From positions 930,001-994,000 of the forward strand of contig NZ_ADVG01000004.1 of assembly GCF_000178855.1 (NCBI RefSeq): 64,000 bases of DNA, given 5' to 3'. Below the pieces are notes generated by a model, which saw only the letters and a list, made by a program, of their open reading frames with translations, did no database searches and was not told the origin of the DNA. Shown piece by piece: positions 17,392-26,255 of this stretch. Each line of letters begins with the position of its first letter. The stretch's first letter is position 1. Source of the DNA: Ktedonobacter racemifer DSM 44963. Its GTDB lineage: Bacteria; Chloroflexota; Ktedonobacteria; Ktedonobacterales; Ktedonobacteraceae. Made by a program: the position numbers and the translations under genes.

Positions 17392-18321
17392 CTAGAAGTC
17401 GCCGCCTCCTGAGTCTCCTCCTCCAAAGTCTCCTCCGCCTCCTGAGTCTCCGCCTCCAAAGTCTCCGCCTCCAAAGTCTCCTCCGCCTCCAAAGTCTCCT
17501 CCGCCTCCAAAGTCTCCTCCCGTGGGTCCCATATCACGGCCCTGATCCTCGCCAAACATATGCCCCAGACCATAGCCCATCAGGGCGCCCAGGCCACCTA
17601 CCACCCAGGGATTCATGCCACTGCGCTGCTGGGAAGGATAGGGGCCATAGAATGGCTGCTGATACTGTGGCGGAAGCTGTTGCCCATATCCACCAGGTTG
17701 CTGCGGGTACTGCATTGGCGGCACCTGCTGATTATAGCCCGGCTGCTGATATTGCTGCATTGGCGGCTGCTGCGCGCCATAGTCTGGCCACTGAGGGGGA
17801 TAGGGACCTTGATTAGAAGGTTGGCGCGGCTCCTGGCGCCGAGGCGGCGGAGCATCTGCATCTATATGCCGCTCTGGCGATCTTGTCGCATCATTTGCGC
17901 CAGGGCGATAGTAGCTGGAATCATAGTTTCCGCGTGGCTCTGGCTGCGAACGAGCCTTGTAGATATCTCCTTCCTCGTCGGCGCGAGGCGTCGTTCCCGG
18001 CTCTGGTCGCGCTGTGTAGCCCGAGGCATAGCCCTGGTCGTAGGTATCGGCCTCCTTGGGTGGAGGCGCGGCCTGTTCCTGGCCCGGTTGATAGTATCCA
18101 GTGTCGCTGTAGGGATCGCTATACGGAGCTGCCTGCGGCGGCATCTGCTGTTGTTGCATCTGTGACATATCAGGATAGCCATCGGGCGTACGCTGAGACC
18201 AACGCTGCTGGGAAAGCGCACGCGCGAAGAACACAACCATCATGATCACAAAAAACAGGAGCAACAAAGCGGTAAACATAACGAGCTCCTCTAGGAGAGA
18301 CCAGCCTGGCATGTCTGCCAT
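17392..18321 (-). CDS. Membrane-anchored low-complexity protein, Pro/Gln/Tyr-rich with Gly-Asp-Phe repeats
   Basis: A 309-residue protein. Residues about 13-34 are one transmembrane helix (MFTALLLLFFVIMMVVFFA). A long Gln/Pro/Tyr-rich disordered region follows (blocks such as QMQQQQMPPQ and QQPGYNQQ), then a glycine-rich hydrophobic motif (VVGGLGALMGYGLGHMFG) and a C-terminal tail of about 40 residues made of GGGDFG and GGGDSG units. No enzymatic domain is seen. It may be a surface-associated or scaffolding protein (inference). The DNA of the tail (17395-17520) is a short tandem repeat and is likely to vary in copy number. Confidence 0.7.
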   Translation of the reverse strand: MADMPGWSLLEELVMFTALLLLFFVIMMVVFFARALSQQRWSQRTPDGYPDMSQMQQQQMPPQAAPYSDPYSDTGYYQPGQEQAAPPPKEADTYDQGYASGYTARPEPGTTPRADEEGDIYKARSQPEPRGNYDSSYYRPGANDATRSPERHIDADAPPPRRQEPRQPSNQGPYPPQWPDYGAQQPPMQQYQQPGYNQQVPPMQYPQQPGGYGQQLPPQYQQPFYGPYPSQQRSGMNPWVVGGLGALMGYGLGHMFGEDQGRDMGPTGGDFGGGGDFGGGGDFGGGDFGGGDSGGGGDFGGGDSGGGDF

Positions 18322-18546
18322 CCTGGCTGGTCAAGGAATCTCAGATCTTAGCATTACCAGGCAAACTGCAAAAGTTTCTCTATAGACCATCTTACAAATT
18401 TATGGCAGATAAGCAAGCACAGCTTGTATTAGGAATAGACACTCTCTCACCTTTCTTCATTATGCGCTGTATTATAAACAATCAAGCTAAGAGCGCGCTG
18501 AGGAAGAGCTGAACTGATGCTGAAAAAAGCTACTAAAATGGTATCG

Positions 18547-18606
18547 AAGAGTGGGGCGAAACACCATGCGCCGCGTCAGCGGCGCATGGTGTTTCGCCCC
18601 ACTCTT
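18547..18606 (-). terminator. 28-bp perfect hairpin
   Basis: 18547-18574 is the exact reverse complement of 18579-18606 with a 4-base loop. It begins just after the stop of the small gene at 18614. Confidence 0.65.
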
Positions 18607-18613
18607 TAACAAT

Positions 18614-18808
18614 CTATTGCTTTGGCTTCTGATCGCGTTTCACGCGCTGGATGGCCTCGCGCATCTCCTTTTCGGCCTGCTCGCGGCTGATAGGCTCCTC
18701 ATCCTCTAATTCCTCGGAGGCCTTTTTTTGTGCGGCGCGCTTGCGAGTTGTCTCATCGACAGGCTCTTCTGGCTTATATGGCTTAATTTGCTCTTTATCC
18801 TGAGACAT
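18614..18808 (-). CDS. Small highly charged protein, unknown function
   Basis: A 64-residue hydrophilic protein (MSQDKEQIKPYKPEEP...). It is rich in Lys, Glu, Asp and Arg, with a predicted long helix at the C-terminal half (SREQAEKEMREAIQRVKRD). The chosen ATG at 18808 has AAAAGGAAAG just upstream; an ATG five codons earlier is also in frame. It could be a disordered stress or nucleic-acid-associated protein, but no family is recognised. Coding is supported by the ribosome binding site, biased composition and a 3' hairpin. Confidence 0.5.
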   Translation of the reverse strand: MSQDKEQIKPYKPEEPVDETTRKRAAQKKASEELEDEEPISREQAEKEMREAIQRVKRDQKPKQ

Positions 18809-18926
18809 ATCTTTCCTTTTCATTTTTGACGTGACACAAGAGCCAGTGGCTTCACTGGCTCTACCAGTGTGATTAATACAGGTGACACGAATCCCTTATA
18901 TTGATGGTAACTCAACCTAAACAGGC

Positions 18927-20267
18927 CTACTCAACCTGTTCCTGTATCGCTGGTCCTGCCACTGGCAGCATTTCTTCACGGTCATCGGCCTCGGGCAGAT
19001 CGGGGAGGAGTTCCCATTGTTTGTTCAAGATCAATCTGAACCAGTAGCCAGCCATCAGCGAAGTGATGATGGCCACCATGACCAGTGTCGCGAAAAAGCT
19101 CTCGCTGATAATACCCAGACCATACGCGACCGTCGCCAGTACGATACCGGGCCCTCCCCTCGTGTTCATCGCCGCCCCTACATTCAGGCTTGATAACCAG
19201 TTTTCGCCAACGAGCCGGGCTGCCAGGATGGTTCCCAGCATTTTGAAGAAGGTGGCAAAAAGCAAAAACAAGAGGAAAAAGCCCACATCAAAGTGATGCA
19301 CTAAATCGAGCTTGAAGCCAACAAGTGCGAAGTAGAGAGGCACAAAGACCCCCAATGCCACATCTTTGATAGAGGCCTTGACCTTTTCAAACCGGCCATT
19401 TGAGACCATTTCCAGCACAATACCCGCCAGTAATGCCCCAAAGACAACGTTGATATTCAACAAGTTAGCGAGTGCAGCCAGAGAGAGGCACAGCAACAGG
19501 GCATATCCCGCCGACGAGGTGTGCGCAAGGCCGGGGAGGTGAAGACGTTGAAGCAAGCGAAGAAGAGGAGGCAACAGAAGCAGGGCGATCAGGAAAAAAG
19601 CCGCTATGAACAGCAGCGTGACTGGGATGGCGAGTGGAGAGGATGGTTGGGTGCTCACCAGCGCAGTCGCAATGGCAATGGCTACCCACAAGACAACATC
19701 CTCAATGGTGGCAACTGCGATAATGATTTTGGCAAAGCGCGTCTGAGCAATATGCAGGTCCAGGAATATTTTAGAGATCACCGGAATAGAGGTTACGGCT
19801 ACCGCACATCCGATAATAATTCTCAAAGCAAGGAAATTTCTGTCGGTTCCGATAAGGGCAGTGACCGGATAGAAATCAGGCGCTATCCATCCAGCGGCAA
19901 ACGACACAACCGTTCCCCCAAGCAGAAGAGCCAGAATCAGTTTCCTATCATCCTTGCGAAAGGATTTCTGTAGTTCGAAGCCAGAAATGAACATGAGCAT
20001 AACCAGGCCGAGCCAGGAGAAACTGGAGAAGATCTGGTCTTCAGCTGCAAAAGAACCAAAGATGATTGTTGAGAGATGAGGAGCCAGCCATCCGAAAAGC
20101 GTGGGTCCTAAGAGGAGCCCCCCAGCAATCTCCCCAATGACTTTCGGCATATGGAGTCGTTGAAAGACATACCCGAAGAGATGAGCGAAAAGAAGGAGCA
20201 AACTAATAGCAAGAAAAAACGTGGTGAGATCTGAGTTACTGAGCGCAGCGAGAGCTGAAAGCACCAT
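18927..20267 (-). CDS. Cation:proton antiporter, CPA2 type (KefB/GerN-like)
   Basis: A 446-residue protein made almost entirely of membrane helices, in the Na+/H+ exchanger fold. Marks are LFGYVFQRLHMPKVIGEIAGG, LGPTLFG, a SNGRFEKVKASIKDVALGVFVP region and the late ANTRGGPGIVLA-type segment (GAAMNTRGGPGIVLATVAYG). It would exchange Na+ or K+ for protons at the inner membrane. It ends soon after the last helix with a short acidic tail and lacks the RCK/TrkA-N regulatory domain found in KefB/KefC. It is a single gene with its own upstream AT-rich region. Confidence 0.88.
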   Translation of the reverse strand: MVLSALAALSNSDLTTFFLAISLLLLFAHLFGYVFQRLHMPKVIGEIAGGLLLGPTLFGWLAPHLSTIIFGSFAAEDQIFSSFSWLGLVMLMFISGFELQKSFRKDDRKLILALLLGGTVVSFAAGWIAPDFYPVTALIGTDRNFLALRIIIGCAVAVTSIPVISKIFLDLHIAQTRFAKIIIAVATIEDVVLWVAIAIATALVSTQPSSPLAIPVTLLFIAAFFLIALLLLPPLLRLLQRLHLPGLAHTSSAGYALLLCLSLAALANLLNINVVFGALLAGIVLEMVSNGRFEKVKASIKDVALGVFVPLYFALVGFKLDLVHHFDVGFFLLFLLFATFFKMLGTILAARLVGENWLSSLNVGAAMNTRGGPGIVLATVAYGLGIISESFFATLVMVAIITSLMAGYWFRLILNKQWELLPDLPEADDREEMLPVAGPAIQEQVE

Positions 20268-20289
20268 GGTTCTGCATCCTTTTCTGAGA

Positions 20290-20520
20290 CGCTAGCACGA
20301 CCGGAAAACTAAATGATACAGCTAACCAACTTCATATCTTCTAATACAAGAATAATATTTTCTATATGAATACGTCAAGGAATCTTAAAGCTCTTTTTAA
20401 ATATAGTTATTAATATCTACGCATTAATTATATTGAATACATAAAAATATTTATAATATTCTATAATTGCATCTTTTCTTAATAAATGCATAAATTACAC
20501 AGTAAACTGTCACTGTATGT
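20290..20520. other. AT-rich intergenic island
   Basis: A stretch of about 230 bases upstream of the antiporter gene is visibly far richer in A/T than its surroundings, with many TAATA and TATTA words. No gene is seen. It may hold promoters for the antiporter gene or be a scar of foreign DNA. Confidence 0.45.
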
Positions 20521-20615
20521 GTTGGTAATGATGCAGTATTTCTCCCGTTTGGTGCGCCTGTTCGCCTGGATCTATGGTTGTAGGTTGTGGTAGTTGTGCA
20601 GAATCAGGAGGAGAT

Positions 20616-21174
20616 ATGACCATCGATTTTGCTTTCGTCCGCCCGCATATGGCCCTCACTTCTTTAAGCGATTTGGGGAAGGAGCAGGCCGAACCCGCTC
20701 CCTGGCCCATTCCTCACCTGCTACCTCCCGGTCTAACTCTCCTGACAGGCAGCGCGCAGCGGTAAGTCCTCGCTGGCCTATCAATTACTGCTTAATATGG
20801 CACTGGGGCCAAGCGCGTTCGCGGGTATGGACGAGATGCGGAGCGCGCCCCAACATGTTCTCTGCCTGGCTCTCGATGCCTCCGCCGAGCGTCTGCGCTC
20901 CCTCAGCGTACGTTTCCTGGCGGCCCATTCCGAGCTAGCCTTGCCAGACAACGCCCTGGTGACCAATACCTGGAAACCCGATGACCGGGGCTGGCAGGAA
21001 CTGAGCGACCTCTTGATATCCTCTCCCCATATGCGGGTCCTGGTCATCGATAACCTGGCGGCGCTTCGCAGGCGCGAAGGGATGAAACGCGAAGAGCAGA
21101 TGTGCTATAATAGGAAACGACGAAGCAACGAGGAATCAAATGATACACCCATCTCCACAGACGCGAGAACTTAG
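20616..21174 (+). pseudogene. Frameshifted and truncated AAA ATPase (RepA/AAA_25-like)
   Basis: An ATG at 20616 with AGGAGGAG upstream opens a frame (PWPIPHLLPPGLTLLTGSAQ) that hits TAA at about 20763-20765, in the middle of the Walker A P-loop. Changing frame there continues with GKSSLAYQLLLNMALG and the rest of a RecA-like ATPase, including Walker B (MRVLVIDNLAAL). The family is the single-domain AAA ATPase group linked to replication or DNA metabolism. After Walker B the homologous sequence ends abruptly and random-looking sequence follows to the stop at 21174. The gene is therefore doubly broken: one frameshift in the P-loop and loss of the C-terminal half. Confidence 0.6.
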
Positions 21175-21339
21175 TGTGCTCGACCCGCTTCCGTCTTTCA
21201 ATGCTGAAAGGCCCACAGGCTAGCCCCTTTTTTTGACCTGTCTTTAACCTGCCTCTTTATAGGCATAGGCGCTGGTGCCCTCATGTTGTTGGAAATTTCT
21301 ATAATCTACTCAATAAAGTTATAAGAAGATGACTAGAAG

Positions 21340-23589
21340 ATGACTAATTATCTGCCTTTTTCCTCAATGCAACGGCAGGCCCGGCAGGCATGGAATGCCA
21401 GTTTACAGCATATGCGTGCCACCTTCATTTTTGATAAAGCCGCGCTCCAGAACGGCATCCGTATGTCCGTTATCAATATTACACCTATTATTATTGGGGC
21501 TATCACTGGTCACCTCTCGCTTGGAATTATGGCCTTTTTGAGCGCGCTCTACGTGGCTCTGGCCGATGTCGGTGGCGCCTATCGCGATCGCGCCCTGGCG
21601 ATGGGAAGCGCGGCTGTGTTTATGACTATTACGGCCTTTATCGCGACCATTGTTGGCGCTAATCCCTGGCTGGTGACGCTGCTCATGTTTGTCTGGGCCT
21701 TTGGCGGCAGCATGCTGGGCGTCTATGGCAACCTGACCAGCAAAGTCAGTTTCTCCGTGATCGGTATCTTTATTCTCCTGATGGGGCAACCCTCAGGCCT
21801 GGCGGATGCCTGGCTACGCGTCCTGGTCTTCATTGTTGGCAGTGCATGGTCGCTAGGTGTCTCGCTCTGGCTCTGGCCATTGCGCCCCTTCCAGCCCCCC
21901 CGGCAGGCCGTAGGCGACTATTACCTGGCTCTGAGCAACTTACTGCGCAAGGTATGCCATGTACAGATAAACCAGCACTGGAGTATGGTGGTCAAAGCCG
22001 AGCGTACACGCCTTTTGGAGGCACGGACTAAGGTACATCAGATCGTTGTCGCCAGGCGCACCCAGCGCGCGGACGCCAACCCCATTCCCCAGCGCTTACT
22101 CATGCTCTCGCTACAAGCGGATAAGCTGGTAGAGACCATCATCGCCCTGGCAGAAGAGTTGCGCCTGGTCAGTGAGCAGCACAGCTCCCTGGTAGAGCGC
22201 CCGGAGTTTACCCAGACCCTCGAAGCATGCTCGACCCTACTTGATAAGCTAGCACATACTATCATTGATGAACAACAGAAGCTTCAGGACACAAACCCGG
22301 AAAAGCTACTGGTCGCCTTAGCAACACAAGAACAGGCGCTACGCGAAGCCCTACCCACACTCCTTAATGACTACCAGGCGCTCATCAATACGCGCAACTT
22401 GGCCAACCTGCTCAAACGCATGGCGCGTCTGATCCGCGAGGTTCAGGGGACGCTGACACAGACCGGGCATATCGAACTGCATAGGGATGCAAACACGCCA
22501 CAGGAGGCTCATCCGCACCTTTGCTCATGGAAGGCAAGCGTGCACGAGAAGTACACACTCTTTAGGGCCAACCTGACGCCACATTCGCTGACTTTCCGCC
22601 ATGCGCTCCGCCTGGGCACCATCAGCGCGCTCGCGGTCGCTATCGCCAAGTTCCTGCACATCCCCTATGGCTATTGGATTGCCCTGACGATTCTCTTCAT
22701 TCTCAAGCCCGACTATGGCTCGACACGCGAGCGCGGCTTTCAGCGTATGGGTGGCACGGTGCTTGGCGGGATCCTGGGCATCGCCCTAACTACCATGCAC
22801 AACCCGGTCCTACTCATGTTGGCCCTGGCCGCCGTGGCCTTCTTCTGCTTTGCGCACCAGAATGGTAATCACGTGCTTTTCATCCAATTCCTCACCATAC
22901 TTGTCGTCGTCATGATCGACCTGGGCACGCCAAACGACTGGCCGGTGGCCCTTATCCGCATCGGCAACACCCTGCTGGGTGGTGGCATGGGCATCCTGGC
23001 TGGCTACCTCTTCTGGCCTCAGTGGGAGCGCGAACGCATACCAGAGCAACTGGGTCGCACCATCGCCGCTAACCGCGCCTATATCGCCAGCGTCCTGGCG
23101 GCCTATATCACGCATGGCGAGAAGAAAGGCGAGCGTGAAGCGGTTCGCCAGGCCAGCATGGCCGCTCACCTGGAGAATGTCAACGCCGCCGCTGCCTTAC
23201 AGCGCATGCTGAGCGAGCCTAAGACCCACCAGGAAGATGTAGAACTCTTCTACACCCTGGTCAGCTACAACCAGCGCGTCTGCGATAGCGCGACCGCCCT
23301 GGCGGTACAGATTCCCAGCAAGCAGACTCAGCAACAGGCGGAACAGCTCAAACGCTTTGCCAGCCAGATCGGATGGATCCTGCGTGATGTGGAAACCGCG
23401 ACCCGCAACGCCAGACCTGCTCTCGTCGATCCAACGCTTAAAGAGAGCCTGCATGATGTGCTTGTCTCCCTCCAACAACTGACCGCAGCCACGCCAGAAC
23501 AGCCATACCCTCTGGATCAGCGCGCACAGCCCGAGGGGGCCGACGCTGCTAACCCCCATTCGGGGGCAAGCGCACACATCTACATATAA
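21340..23589 (+). CDS. FUSC family protein (aromatic acid exporter/YccS-like)
   Basis: A 749-residue protein with the fusaric acid resistance architecture. There is an N-terminal helix bundle (residues about 35-190, containing GHLSLGIMAFLSALYVALAD), a long cytosolic helical region (about 190-420), a second membrane bundle with HIPYGYWIALTILFILKPDY, RERGFQRMGGTVLGGILG and GNTLLGGGMGILAGYLFWP, and a C-terminal helical domain. Such proteins export aromatic carboxylic acids or related compounds across the inner membrane. No periplasmic adaptor is encoded nearby, as expected for a monoderm. The substrate is unknown. Confidence 0.85.
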   Translation: MTNYLPFSSMQRQARQAWNASLQHMRATFIFDKAALQNGIRMSVINITPIIIGAITGHLSLGIMAFLSALYVALADVGGAYRDRALAMGSAAVFMTITAFIATIVGANPWLVTLLMFVWAFGGSMLGVYGNLTSKVSFSVIGIFILLMGQPSGLADAWLRVLVFIVGSAWSLGVSLWLWPLRPFQPPRQAVGDYYLALSNLLRKVCHVQINQHWSMVVKAERTRLLEARTKVHQIVVARRTQRADANPIPQRLLMLSLQADKLVETIIALAEELRLVSEQHSSLVERPEFTQTLEACSTLLDKLAHTIIDEQQKLQDTNPEKLLVALATQEQALREALPTLLNDYQALINTRNLANLLKRMARLIREVQGTLTQTGHIELHRDANTPQEAHPHLCSWKASVHEKYTLFRANLTPHSLTFRHALRLGTISALAVAIAKFLHIPYGYWIALTILFILKPDYGSTRERGFQRMGGTVLGGILGIALTTMHNPVLLMLALAAVAFFCFAHQNGNHVLFIQFLTILVVVMIDLGTPNDWPVALIRIGNTLLGGGMGILAGYLFWPQWERERIPEQLGRTIAANRAYIASVLAAYITHGEKKGEREAVRQASMAAHLENVNAAAALQRMLSEPKTHQEDVELFYTLVSYNQRVCDSATALAVQIPSKQTQQQAEQLKRFASQIGWILRDVETATRNARPALVDPTLKESLHDVLVSLQQLTAATPEQPYPLDQRAQPEGADAANPHSGASAHIYI

Positions 23590-23640
23590 TGGTACGGGGA
23601 CTCTGGGCGGGGGCGCTGCATCGCAGCAATAAACCTACTC

Positions 23641-23729
23641 TTGACTTTCATTACAGCCCTGTGCTAATATCCGACTCGTGAACTCAGATATTAGGGTGAC
23701 CTAATATCAAGTCCATTGAGTCGGATATT
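23641..23729 (+). promoter_or_regulatory. efeOBU promoter with nested palindromic operator (DtxR/IdeR-like)
   Basis: TTGACT (23641-23646), an 18-base spacer and TAATAT (23665-23670) form a promoter. Just downstream, 23687-23708 is a palindrome with one mismatched pair, centred on TTAGGGTGACCTAA, which resembles the TTAGG-N4-CCTAA half-sites of DtxR/IdeR-family iron repressors. It is nested inside a second perfect inverted repeat, AATATCCGACTC (23666-23677) and GAGTCGGATATT (23718-23729), whose left arm overlaps the -10 box. Iron-dependent repression is the simplest reading (inference). Confidence 0.6.
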
Positions 23730-23776
23730 TCTAACGCTGGACTCCTCGGCAAAATGTATTGAAGAGGTTTTTCAAA

Positions 23777-24931
23777 ATGATGTTAGCCAGGCAGCGTATG
23801 CTTCTCTTTACCTTACTTATGTGCGGCTTGCCACTGGTATTGCTCACGGCCTGTGGCGCGGCGAGCAACAACAGCAAGACGAGCAATAAGAACGCGGTCA
23901 CGATCAATGCCTACGATAACTATTTCGACCCCAAAACTATCAATGTTTCAGCCAATCAGCCCGTCCAAGTAACCTTTGTGAATAAAGGCACCAATGTACA
24001 TATCGTCGAGATTAAGGGGCTGGTCGCCGAAACCACGATGCAGCCAGGCGAAAAGAAGACCTTCACCATTACGCCGCAACAGCGCTCTTACAAGCTCTAC
24101 GATGAACTCTATGTCAGCAAGGGCATGGAAGGTGCCTTTACTGGCACCGATAAGGCGACCTCCACAAACAACACCCAGTCCGACAATGCGCAGAACGCTA
24201 AAGTTAAGAGCGCAGTCAAGACATACCGACAATACGTTATCCAGCAGACAGATGGTCTAGTTACAAGTACGCAGCAGTTCAACGATGCCATTAACGCGGG
24301 CGACCTCAATAAAGCAAAGGCACTCTACGCGCCGACGCGTGAGTATTATGAGCGTATCGAACCCATCGCCTCAAGTTTTGGCAATCTCGATCCCGGTATC
24401 GATGCCCGCGAGGGTGATGTCCCCAATGAGCAGTGGACCGGTTTCCATCGTATCGAGAAGGCGCTATGGGTTGATGGAAAGACTACGAGCCTCAAAACAT
24501 ATACCGACCAGTTGCTGAAGAACGTCAAAGACTTGCGCCAGAATTTGGATGGGATTAAACTGGTACCAACCGATATTATTGATGGCGCGGTTTCCCTGCT
24601 GAGCGAGGCCTCGCATACCAAAATCACTGGTGAAGAGGATCGCTACTCGCATACCGACCTGTATGACCTGGCGGCCAATGTCGAGGGTTCGCAGGTAGCC
24701 TTCAACAGCTTCAAAGACTACCTGAGCGAGAAAAATCCTGGCCTGCAACAGGATATCGCTGGCAAATTCCAGAAAGTGCAGGACGTACTCAAACCATTCC
24801 GCACCGATAAGGGGTTCATGGACTACGCCACTCTCAAGGACGGAGATAAGCGCGCAATTGCCCAGAGCATTGACGATGCAGGCGAATCCCTTTCCAAAGT
24901 CGCAGTCTCCCTTCCCAAAACAGCAAACTAA
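23777..24931 (+). CDS. efeO: Iron uptake protein EfeO (cupredoxin + M75/imelysin-like domain)
   Basis: A 384-residue lipoprotein with lipobox LLTAC at residues about 22-26. It has a cupredoxin domain (about 35-125, NAVTINAYDNYFDPKTINVS) and then an M75-like helical domain with the HxxE motif in GFHRIEKALW. EfeO binds iron outside the membrane and passes it to the EfeU permease. The ATG at 23777 is preferred because GAAGAGG lies about 9 bases upstream; a TTG at 23759 has no such site. It is first in an efeO-efeB-efeU operon, 30 bases before efeB. Confidence 0.9.
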   Translation: MMLARQRMLLFTLLMCGLPLVLLTACGAASNNSKTSNKNAVTINAYDNYFDPKTINVSANQPVQVTFVNKGTNVHIVEIKGLVAETTMQPGEKKTFTITPQQRSYKLYDELYVSKGMEGAFTGTDKATSTNNTQSDNAQNAKVKSAVKTYRQYVIQQTDGLVTSTQQFNDAINAGDLNKAKALYAPTREYYERIEPIASSFGNLDPGIDAREGDVPNEQWTGFHRIEKALWVDGKTTSLKTYTDQLLKNVKDLRQNLDGIKLVPTDIIDGAVSLLSEASHTKITGEEDRYSHTDLYDLAANVEGSQVAFNSFKDYLSEKNPGLQQDIAGKFQKVQDVLKPFRTDKGFMDYATLKDGDKRAIAQSIDDAGESLSKVAVSLPKTAN

Positions 24932-24961
24932 GCGAGAAGTAAAGAGAGATGGTAGAAGTAC

Positions 24962-26227
24962 ATGAGTGAGAAGACTGGCCAAAAATTTAATCGGCGCAAT
25001 ATGCTGATCTCCGCCAGCGCGGCTGGAGCAGGCCTGGTCCTGGGTGGAGGAGGCGGCTATGCGCTAGCTCACACGCAAGGACAGCAAGCTATGCAACAGA
25101 CGAGTAACAACGACATCATCTCCTTTTATGGAGAGAAACAGGCAGGAATTACAACACCTCAACAGGATCATCTCCACTTCGCCGCCTTTAACCTGACGAC
25201 CCAGGATAGCAACGAGGTCGCCAGTCTCCTGCGCATCTGGACCGTGGCGGCGGCGGCTATGACCTCGGGCAAGCCTATTGGCGAGGGCGCGTTTCCAGAT
25301 CATGCCCCACCTCCCGATACTGGTGAGGCCCTGGGACTACCAGCCGCCAACCTGACCATCACCTTTGGCTTTGGCCCAACCCTCTTCACCAAAGATGGGA
25401 AAGACCGCTATGGACTCGCTGCACGCAGGCCGGAAGCCCTGGTGGATCTCCCCTCGTTGCCAGGAGACGCTCTCGATCCCACTCGCTCGGGAGGTGATCT
25501 CTGTGTGCAGGCCTGTTCAGATAATCCCCTGGTCGCCTTCCATGCCGTGCGTAACCTGGCCCGCCAGGCTCGCGGACTGGCAACTATCCGCTGGTCGCAG
25601 CTAGGCTTTAACCGCACCGCCAGCACCAGCACCCAGCAGGAAACGCCACGCAACTTGATGGGCTTCAAGGATGGCACCAATAATCTGAAGGTTGAAGATC
25701 CCTCACTCATGGATCAACACGTCTGGGCTGGCAACGAGGCCGCCTCCTGGATGCATGGCGGCTCCTACCTGGTCGCGCGCCGCATTCGTATGCACCTCGA
25801 GTCATGGGACCGCGACTTTCTGGCCGACCAGGAGAAGGTATTCGGCCGGAGGAAGGTCTCGGGGGCGCCCCTGACCGGCAAACAGGAGTTTGATGCCGTC
25901 GATTTGACCGCCAAGCACCCGGATGGGACCTCCATCATCGCTACCAATGCACATATTCGCCTGGCACGAGAGGATGACAACATCCGCATCCTGCGCCGTG
26001 GCTACTCATTCACGGATGGCATGGATAAAGTGACGGGCGAATTGGACGCCGGCCTCTTCTTCATCGCCTTCCAGCGCGACCCGCGCAAGCAATTTATCCC
26101 CCTGCAACAGAAGCTAGGGCAGCGGGACCTGCTCAACGAATACATCACACATAATGGGAGCGCGATTTTTGCCTGCCCTCCAGGGACGCAACCGGGAGGC
26201 TTCATTGGAGAGACGCTCTTTGCTTAA
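24962..26227 (+). CDS. efeB: Dyp-type peroxidase/deferrochelatase EfeB
   Basis: A 421-residue haem peroxidase with an N-terminal Tat-type signal (FNRRNMLISASAAGAGLVLG). It has the DyP signature GFKDG in LMGFKDGTNNL and the proximal haem His in TNAHIRLA. EfeB oxidises ferrous iron or removes iron from haem outside the membrane as part of EfeUOB uptake. A GAGAGATGG sequence precedes the ATG. It lies between efeO and efeU with gaps of 30 and 28 bases, so the three form one operon. Confidence 0.93.
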   Translation: MSEKTGQKFNRRNMLISASAAGAGLVLGGGGGYALAHTQGQQAMQQTSNNDIISFYGEKQAGITTPQQDHLHFAAFNLTTQDSNEVASLLRIWTVAAAAMTSGKPIGEGAFPDHAPPPDTGEALGLPAANLTITFGFGPTLFTKDGKDRYGLAARRPEALVDLPSLPGDALDPTRSGGDLCVQACSDNPLVAFHAVRNLARQARGLATIRWSQLGFNRTASTSTQQETPRNLMGFKDGTNNLKVEDPSLMDQHVWAGNEAASWMHGGSYLVARRIRMHLESWDRDFLADQEKVFGRRKVSGAPLTGKQEFDAVDLTAKHPDGTSIIATNAHIRLAREDDNIRILRRGYSFTDGMDKVTGELDAGLFFIAFQRDPRKQFIPLQQKLGQRDLLNEYITHNGSAIFACPPGTQPGGFIGETLFA

Positions 26228-26255
26228 GACCCTGGAGAAGGAGTAATCCGTAGTA

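Noticed and set aside
17395..17520. Short tandem DNA repeat considered as a separate repeat element
   Set aside because: It is fully explained by the GGGDFG codons of the protein gene at 17392-18321.
17560..18165. 201-codon plus-strand frame with many hydrophobic and Arg residues
   Set aside because: Antisense to the low-complexity membrane-anchored protein; the composition is a by-product of Gln/Pro/Tyr-rich codons read backwards.
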